Shown: positions 7,746-12,125 of the stretch, one piece after another
Layout of the letters: every line of letters starts with the position of its first letter
How positions within the stretch are numbered: position 1 is the stretch's first letter
Source: Verrucomicrobiota bacterium
GTDB taxonomy: Bacteria; Verrucomicrobiota; Lentisphaeria; Victivallales; Victivallaceae
Assembly: GCA_023459755.1 (NCBI GenBank)
Contig: JAEWSS010000243.1
Span: 1-12,125, forward strand
DNA length: 12,125 nt
Reading direction: 5' to 3'
The notes under the pieces: generated by a model
The model's database searches: none
Told to the model about the DNA's origin: nothing
Seen by the model: the letters and a program-made list of their open reading frames with translations, nothing else
Program-made: the position numbers and the translations under genes

Positions 7746-7821
7746 GCCGGGTTAGCTCAGTCGGTAGAGCAGTGGAATCATAATCCACGTGTCATTGGTT
7801 CAAATCCAATACCCGGTACCA
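7746..7821 (+). tRNA. tRNA with anticodon CAU, probably elongator tRNA-Met
   Basis: A complete 76-base cloverleaf. The acceptor stem GCCGGGT/ACCCGGT has G1.U72 as its only non-Watson-Crick pair. The D arm is GCTC/GAGC with an 8-base loop, and the anticodon stem GTGGA/TCCAC has loop ATCATAA (anticodon CAT at 7779-7781). The variable loop is GTGTC, the T arm ATTGG/CCAAT with loop TTCAAAT, the discriminator A, and CCA is encoded. The anticodon stem lacks the three stacked G:C pairs of initiator tRNA, so this is not tRNA-fMet. A CAU anticodon also occurs in the lysidine-modified tRNA-Ile2, and that option is not excluded, although the T arm resembles elongator Met genes. Six T residues follow directly (7822-7827), and the next gene begins 29 bases downstream. 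Confidence 0.93.
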
Positions 7822-7850
7822 TTTTTTATCTTCAGGAACGGAGTTCTTTT

Positions 7851-8675
7851 ATGCCCACCATAAAACTTTATCACTCCGCCCGGCATCCCAACTTCGGAGA
7901 CGCCGCCTGCCCGTTATTGATCGAACGGCTGTTCAACTGCAAAGTCGAGCACGCCCATTACCGGGACGCCGAGCTTTTCGCCATCGGCAGCATCCTCGGC
8001 AAAATTGCACCAGACCGTCATAACTTTTTGAAGTCGCTGTTGAAACCGCTGCTGCCGGAGATCATGGTCTGGGGATCGGGATTTATGTATCCGCCTAAGG
8101 CCGGAGTGGTTCCGGTGCGCCGGTTCAAGGTGGCCGCACTGCGCGGCGAACGCTCAAAAGCCGAGCTGGAACGGGTGACCGGAATAAAATTCCAGGTGCC
8201 GACCGGCGACGCGGGGCTGCTGTTCAACCGCCTGCTTGACGCTCCGGTTGAAAAAAAATACACGCTCGGAGTAATTCCACACTACCGCGAACTCGGTATG
8301 GCGGAATATGAACATATCGCCGCCGCCGTTCCCGGAGCAAAAATCATCAGCGTACTCGACCCGGTGGAAAAGATCATCCGCGAAATCGCCGAATGCGAAA
8401 CGGTGGTCTCATCGTCGCTGCACGGTCTGATCGCCGCGGATGCGCTGAACGTTCCCAACCGGCGCCTCCGGCATTCCGGCAAAGTGCGCGGCGGCGACTT
8501 CAAGTATGATGACTATTATTCGGCGTTCCCGGTTTCGCCCGGTGCGCCGCTGGAGCTGGACGACGCGGTAAAAAATCCCCCCTCACCCGCCGAAATCGCC
8601 GAAAAATACAAAATCACTCAGTCCATGGTGGATGAGATCCGTGCCGGGCTGATCGCCGCCTGGCCGTTCAAATGA
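7851..8675 (+). CDS. Polysaccharide pyruvyl transferase family protein (ExoV-like)
   Basis: A 274-residue cytoplasmic enzyme of the family that moves pyruvate from phosphoenolpyruvate to a sugar hydroxyl as a ketal on surface polysaccharides. The visible family motifs run in order: NFGD (14-17), WGSGF (74-78), RGERS (98-102), GDAGLLF (119-125), PHY (143-145), the hallmark SSSLHGLIAADAL (187-199), and FKYDDYYSAF (217-226), which resembles ExoV-type proteins. It is shorter than many members (often 300-400), with no sign of truncation. GGAG (7840-7843) lies 7 bases before the ATG. It follows the tRNA by 29 bases and overlaps the next gene by 4 bases (ATGA). The acceptor sugar cannot be told. No other glycan genes are in view. 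Confidence 0.88.
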   Translation: MPTIKLYHSARHPNFGDAACPLLIERLFNCKVEHAHYRDAELFAIGSILGKIAPDRHNFLKSLLKPLLPEIMVWGSGFMYPPKAGVVPVRRFKVAALRGERSKAELERVTGIKFQVPTGDAGLLFNRLLDAPVEKKYTLGVIPHYRELGMAEYEHIAAAVPGAKIISVLDPVEKIIREIAECETVVSSSLHGLIAADALNVPNRRLRHSGKVRGGDFKYDDYYSAFPVSPGAPLELDDAVKNPPSPAEIAEKYKITQSMVDEIRAGLIAAWPFK

Positions 8676-9835
8676 AAACCGCGGCGCTAACCGTCGCTTT
8701 TTTTATGACGATTGTTTCGACGGCAAACGCCGTTGAGCCGCTTGCGGACTGCTCGTCGCAAATTCAGGATCGGCTGGACGCCGCGGTGGGTGACATCTTC
8801 AAAGACACCGGCATCCCGGACGGCGTTGGAGCCTATTGTTTTTTCAGCATGCGCGGCGCCGAACTGTCGCTGCGTTCCGGACGCATTGCGGAGTGCGGTC
8901 CCGATCACTTCTTCCGCATCGCCAGCGGAACAAAAATGTTTACCGCCGCCGCCGCCGCAATGCTGATCGCCGACGGCAAATTCGCGCTGGACGACCGGAT
9001 TACACCGCTGATTCCGCCGGATTACGACATTCCGGACGGCGACCGCATCACCGTCCACATGCTTTTGAATCACAAAAGCGGCATCTTCGACCCGACCAAC
9101 TCGGAAATTCCGGCCGACGCCGCAGCGCCGTGCGCCGGTAAAGATTACACCGACTTCATTCAGGAATCCGATCCGGCGCACGACTTCACCTGCGACGAAT
9201 TTTTTAAGCTGATCGGTCAACTGCGTCTCCAGACCGGAGCGCCGGGCCGCGGCAACTACTGCAACATGAACTACGCGCTGCTGAACAAAATAATCGAACG
9301 CGCAACCGGAAAAACCGCCGAACGCTACATTGAAGAAACGCTGATCGTCCCGTTTGGATTGGCGTCCACCTACTTCCCGTCCGGCGGGGGCGACCGCGAC
9401 CTGGCCGAGCCGTTCATTCGCGGTTTCAAATGGCGCGACCGCGCCGCCGGCAGCACAACCGACGCCACCCGGCGCAATCCAACTGTGTTCATCGGCTCCG
9501 GAAATATCGTCTCCACTCCGCGCGACATGACGCGGTTTGTCCGAAAGCTGTTCAACCGCGGTCCGGGCTGCACCATGCTGCCGCCGCCGGGTGAAGGCTA
9601 CGGACTCGGCATCATGAGCAAAGGTTCCGGCTTCGGCAACAACGGCGCATTCAACGGCTATTATTCCATGATGTTCTACAATCCGGAACTCGATCTGGCG
9701 TGGTGCATCGTAATCAATCTCTGCGACTTTTCCGGAGATTTCGGATTTCAAGTCAACCGGATGACGGAATTTCAGAATGAAGCGGCAGCCATCGTGAAAA
9801 CCGCGGTGGAAAACAGCAATACCAGTCGGCGTTGA
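8672..9835 (+). CDS. Secreted serine hydrolase, class C beta-lactamase / penicillin-binding-protein-like fold
   Basis: A 387-residue exported protein. Residues 1-20 are a Sec signal peptide with an ANA cleavage site. The fold belongs to the large serine beta-lactamase-like family (PF00144 type), whose members include DD-peptidases, esterases and AmpC. The catalytic SxxK is Ser85-Gly-Thr-Lys88. HMLLNHKSGI (129-138) is the usual LLxHxSG stretch. YxN appears as Tyr196-Cys-Asn198. The third motif, usually HxG or KTG, seems to be GNNG (322-325), so Asn takes the usual place. Nine Cys remain in the mature protein, which suggests disulfides outside the cytoplasm. The start overlaps the pyruvyl transferase stop (ATGA), so translation is coupled. 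The likely substrate is a glycan or peptidoglycan ester or amide; true antibiotic hydrolysis is less likely. The next gene is convergent, with stops 10 bases apart and no clear terminator between them. Confidence 0.88.
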   Translation: MKTAALTVAFFMTIVSTANAVEPLADCSSQIQDRLDAAVGDIFKDTGIPDGVGAYCFFSMRGAELSLRSGRIAECGPDHFFRIASGTKMFTAAAAAMLIADGKFALDDRITPLIPPDYDIPDGDRITVHMLLNHKSGIFDPTNSEIPADAAAPCAGKDYTDFIQESDPAHDFTCDEFFKLIGQLRLQTGAPGRGNYCNMNYALLNKIIERATGKTAERYIEETLIVPFGLASTYFPSGGGDRDLAEPFIRGFKWRDRAAGSTTDATRRNPTVFIGSGNIVSTPRDMTRFVRKLFNRGPGCTMLPPPGEGYGLGIMSKGSGFGNNGAFNGYYSMMFYNPELDLAWCIVINLCDFSGDFGFQVNRMTEFQNEAAAIVKTAVENSNTSRR

Positions 9836-9845
9836 CCCGGAACCG

Positions 9846-10970
9846 TCACTTGAGGTTTTGCCACCAGCGGCCGGACGAAGGGGAATTGAGGTCGAGTTTT
9901 TCGCCGATCATCGGTGTAACAAGCTCCACGCCTTCGCGGTCGGCGGCCTCCGACACCATTTTGATCGACTCATTCCACGGGTGATTGGCCAGATTGAACA
10001 CCGCCCAATGCACCGGAATCATTTTTTCGCCGCGCAGGTCGCGCACCGCCCGTACCGCGTCATCGGGAAAAATGTGGTTGTTTCTCCAGTTTTCATTCCA
10101 GGCGTCGATTTCCATAAACACATAGTCGAACGGGCCGTCCGACTCGCCGATCTGACTGAAATGCCGGCCGTAACCGCCGTCGCCGGATATGAACATTTTC
10201 CTGCCGCCGGCGGAAACGATGAACGACGCCCACAGCGTCCGGCCGCGATCGTCAAACGTCCGCCCGGAAAAATGCCGCGCCTCGCGCGCCGCCACCACCA
10301 CGCCGCCGACCACCAGACTCTCCCCCCAGTTCAACTCATGGATTTTGTCCGGGTTGATCAGCCAGCCGCGCAGACGCGCGCCAACCCCGAGCGGACAAAT
10401 AAATTCAGTATCCGAGCCTCGCAGCATGGCAATGGTCGGATATTCAAGATGATCGTAATGGTCGTGGGTGAGGATTACAAAATCAAGTTTCGGCAGATCG
10501 CGCCGCGCCAGCGGCGGATCAACGTAACGCCGCACCGCAAACGGGATCGGCGCCGCGTTGCCGAACACCGGATCGACCATGAATCTGGCGCCGTTCAGCT
10601 CGAACAACAGCGACGAATGGCCGAACCAGCGCACCGAAGCCGCGTCCTTTTCCGGCGCGGCGGCAAAATCGGACGGAGAAATTTTAAGCGTCGGGATCGC
10701 CTGTTCCGGTGCATTGTCGGCAAAAATCATCCGCCATATTTTCGGACGCTTTCCGGCGGCGGCGCCGCCTTCGCGCCGTTCCGAAGGCTCGGTGTTGTGA
10801 AATTTTCCGTCCGCGTAGTTCGGCAGTCCGGCAAATTCGGCGGCGGCCTCGGCGGACGGCGTTTCGCCCAGCTCGCGCCAGACCTCCATGCAGAGTATCC
10901 CGACAATAAACAGCAGTACTCCGACAATGGCAAAAACTGTTTTCAGAATCTTTTTGGTCTTGATTTTCAT
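9846..10970 (-). CDS. Membrane-anchored metallo-beta-lactamase-fold hydrolase (UlaG / NAPE-PLD-like)
   Basis: A 374-residue protein of the COG2220 type metal-dependent hydrolases. One N-terminal membrane segment (about 9-28) anchors it. The polar linker after it (about 30-108) is longer than usual. The MBL core begins at RWFGHSSLLFE (114-124). Metal ligands: THDHYDH (168-174; His169, His171, Asp173, His174), His233, Asp264 in ISGDGGYG, and His321 in VHWAVF. The NHIFPDDAV...VHW region closely resembles bacterial NAPE-PLD-like proteins, which act on phosphodiesters, lipids or lactones. The substrate is unknown. The start is placed at the ATG at 10970, because the next upstream in-frame candidate (TTG at 10994) has no support. 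No ribosome site is visible, and the likely promoter lies so close that the message may be almost leaderless. The gene is convergent to the serine hydrolase and divergent from etfB. Confidence 0.88.
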   Translation of the reverse strand: MKIKTKKILKTVFAIVGVLLFIVGILCMEVWRELGETPSAEAAAEFAGLPNYADGKFHNTEPSERREGGAAAGKRPKIWRMIFADNAPEQAIPTLKISPSDFAAAPEKDAASVRWFGHSSLLFELNGARFMVDPVFGNAAPIPFAVRRYVDPPLARRDLPKLDFVILTHDHYDHLEYPTIAMLRGSDTEFICPLGVGARLRGWLINPDKIHELNWGESLVVGGVVVAAREARHFSGRTFDDRGRTLWASFIVSAGGRKMFISGDGGYGRHFSQIGESDGPFDYVFMEIDAWNENWRNNHIFPDDAVRAVRDLRGEKMIPVHWAVFNLANHPWNESIKMVSEAADREGVELVTPMIGEKLDLNSPSSGRWWQNLK

Positions 10971-10980
10971 AGTGTCTTTT

Positions 10981-11009
10981 ACAATACCACGCAAAACCGT
11001 TCAAATCAA
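10981..11009 (-). promoter_or_regulatory. Candidate promoter of the MBL-fold hydrolase
   Basis: On the minus strand, TTGATT (11009-11004) and TATTGT (10986-10981) are 17 bases apart. The predicted transcript start is near 10974-10975, about 4 bases before the ATG at 10970. Confidence 0.45.
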
Positions 11010-11018
11010 ATCCGACGG

Positions 11019-11051
11019 CTTGAAAACCATCGTTTCAAGTGATAATTTATC
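11019..11051. repeat. Two inverted repeats in the region before etfB
   Basis: CTTGAAA (11019-11025) and TTTCAAG (11033-11039) form a perfect 7-base inverted repeat with a 7-base spacer. Directly next to it, GATAATTTATC (11041-11051) is a perfect 5-base inverted repeat around one base. Both lie between the divergent MBL and etfB genes, 45-77 bases before the etfB start. They could be operators for a dimeric regulator. A weak stem-loop is also possible, but no T-run follows that would make it a terminator. Confidence 0.5.
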
Positions 11052-11095
11052 ATTCATTATGTTGAAAAAGCGCAAAACAGGGGAAACAATTTTTA

Positions 11096-11890
11096 ATGAA
11101 GATCGCAGTCTGCATCAAACAGGTACCCGGTACAACACAGGTCGAGATCGATCAGGACACCGGCACGCTTAAACGCGACGGCGTACCCGCAAAAATGAAT
11201 CCGTTCGACCTCTACGCCATCGAAACCGCCATGCGGATAAAGGAGGCGACCAATGCCGAACTCACCGCATTCACCATGGGGCCGCCGCAGGCCGAAGCCG
11301 TGCTGCGCGAAGCGTTTATGATGGGGGCCGATCGCGCCGTCCTGATCTCCGACCGTCGCTTCGGAGGTGCCGACGTATTGGCCACCGGCTACACGATCAG
11401 TCAGGGACTGCGGGCCGCCGGCGATTTCGATTTGATTGTCTGCGGACGGCAGACCACCGACGGCGACACCGCTCAAGTCGGCGCCGAACTCGCGGAGTTT
11501 CTCGGCATTCCGCACGTCACCAACGTCTGCGCGATTTGCGAAATCGCAACGGATGCGATTGTTGCGGACATCGACTGGCCGCTTCAGACCGCCCGCTGCC
11601 GCCTGCCGTTTCCATGTCTGATCACGGTGGACAAAAATATTTTTGAACCGCGGCTGCCGTCGTTCAAACTGAAAATGTCCACCGCCGACCGGCCGATCAT
11701 CCGGATCGGACTGGACGATCTGCCGGACAGGGACGAAAAACACTACGGACTTTCCGGCTCCCCCACCCGCGTCAAACGGATTTTTCCGCCTGACGCCAAA
11801 AACGGACACGAAGTATGGAGCGCCGCCGACAATCCGGCGGAAAAACTGCACACCCTGTTGGCCGACCGCAAATTTCTTCAGCAACTTTAA
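11096..11890 (+). CDS. etfB: Electron transfer flavoprotein beta subunit
   Basis: A 264-residue EtfB. With EtfA it forms the cytoplasmic FAD-bearing carrier that exchanges electrons between a dehydrogenase and another acceptor; in anaerobes it often serves electron bifurcation. Family features: the start MKIAVCIKQVPGTTQV, the NPFDLYAIETAMRIK stretch (35-49), GADRAVLISD, GGADVLATGYTIS (91-103), CGRQTTDGDTAQVG (117-130) and AEFLGIPHVTNV, and the late signature region with RLPFPCLITV followed by EPRLPSFK (about 167-190). Length is normal. An AGGGG lies 12 bases before the ATG, rather far; no better start fits. etfA follows after 12 bases. Whether it is a bifurcating type cannot be settled by eye, but the ferredoxin-bearing partner makes an anaerobic, low-potential role plausible. 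Confidence 0.93.
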   Translation: MKIAVCIKQVPGTTQVEIDQDTGTLKRDGVPAKMNPFDLYAIETAMRIKEATNAELTAFTMGPPQAEAVLREAFMMGADRAVLISDRRFGGADVLATGYTISQGLRAAGDFDLIVCGRQTTDGDTAQVGAELAEFLGIPHVTNVCAICEIATDAIVADIDWPLQTARCRLPFPCLITVDKNIFEPRLPSFKLKMSTADRPIIRIGLDDLPDRDEKHYGLSGSPTRVKRIFPPDAKNGHEVWSAADNPAEKLHTLLADRKFLQQL

Positions 11891-11902
11891 GGTGCATCCA
11901 TC

Positions 11903-12125
11903 ATGCCTGCTCATATTGCAATAATTCAGGAAAAAGTCCGTGATCCGGAAAAACTCGCCGCGCTCTGCCCGTTCGGGGCGATCGAATCCAGCAACGGGAA
12001 ACTTGAAATCAACGCCGGATGCCGGATGTGCCGCATCTGCGTAAAAAACGGCGGCGGCGCGTTTGTGCTGACAGAAGACGACTCCGAACCGAAAATTGAC
12101 AAATCGCAATGGCGCGGTGTGGCGG
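11903..12125 (+). CDS. etfA: Electron transfer flavoprotein alpha subunit, N-terminal ferredoxin domain (runs off the right edge)
   Basis: The ATG is at 11903 with AAGGTG 8 bases upstream, and the frame is open to the edge (74 full codons). The part seen is a ferredoxin-like extension placed before the EtfA flavin domains in some anaerobes. It has LCPFGAIE (Cys22-Pro) and CRMCRIC (Cys40, Cys43, Cys46), followed by VKNGGGAF. The usual first CxxCxxC and the second Cys-Pro are absent, so it can bind only one [4Fe-4S] cluster with these four Cys. The text runs on into SQWRGVA, which looks like the beginning of the EtfA body. The call rests on this extension and on the preceding etfB. In known systems such EtfA proteins pair with lactate or acyl-CoA dehydrogenases; the partner would lie to the right. 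Confidence 0.85.
   Translation, partial: MPAHIAIIQEKVRDPEKLAALCPFGAIESSNGKLEINAGCRMCRICVKNGGGAFVLTEDDSEPKIDKSQWRGVA

Noticed and set aside
7746..7821. Initiator tRNA-fMet
   Set aside because: The anticodon stem is GTGGA/TCCAC and lacks the three stacked G:C pairs of initiators.
8687..9751. 354-codon minus-strand open frame opposite the serine hydrolase
   Set aside because: The plus-strand gene has a signal peptide, SxxK and family motifs; the antisense is Val/Gly/Arg/His-rich without features.
9833..9848. TGAC...GTCA around the two facing stop codons as a two-way terminator
   Set aside because: Only 4 paired bases, no GC-rich stem and no T-run; it is too weak to call.
9858..11042. 394-codon plus-strand open frame opposite the MBL gene
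   Set aside because: The minus strand carries a complete set of metal ligands; the plus frame is a shadow.
11093..12109. 338-codon minus-strand open frame opposite etfB/etfA
   Set aside because: EtfB and the ferredoxin domain are clear on the plus strand.

Overview
The window is a compact, coding-dense stretch of GC-rich bacterial chromosome with no phage, insertion-sequence or CRISPR signal. The two-membrane secretion operon with a lipoprotein secretin shows a diderm. The divergent NAD-dependent ligase, the pyruvyl transferase and the ferredoxin-fused EtfA would fit an anaerobic member of the PVC group such as a Lentisphaerae/Victivallales-like bacterium. That placement is an impression from gene content only and should be held loosely.

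Layout. Positions 1-5503 (minus strand) are one tightly packed operon for a type II secretion / type IV pilus-like machine. Read in its own direction it encodes a GspL-like protein (a PilM-PilN-like fusion), a GspM/PilO-like protein, a GspC/PilP-like protein, a lipoprotein secretin (GspD/PilQ) and the start of the GspE/PilB ATPase, which runs off the left edge. The genes overlap by 4 and 8 bases or are separated by 27 and 7 bases. Positions 5504-5667 hold divergent promoters. On the plus strand come ligA (5668-7686), an elongator-type tRNA with anticodon CAU (7746-7821), a small polysaccharide pyruvyl transferase and a secreted serine hydrolase that overlap by 4 bases (7851-9835). A membrane-anchored metallo-beta-lactamase-fold hydrolase of the UlaG/NAPE-PLD type lies convergently on the minus strand (9846-10970). 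The right end has etfB and the 5' part of a ferredoxin-domain etfA (11096 to the edge).

How the genes relate. The left operon supplies the assembly platform, the inner-to-outer-membrane connector, the outer-membrane pore and the motor of one export or pilus machine. The pyruvyl transferase/hydrolase pair probably acts on surface glycans. EtfB/EtfA form an electron-transfer flavoprotein that feeds or draws electrons from an unseen dehydrogenase to the right. ligA and the tRNA are housekeeping genes.

Most of the window is recognisable. I see no wholly new system. The points most worth a second look are a C-terminal sliding-clamp-like motif on a divergent LigA, two genes that look almost leaderless, a self-piloting secretin with a long tether, a G7 tract that could join GspL to GspM, inverted repeats before etfB, and the single-cluster ferredoxin domain of EtfA.
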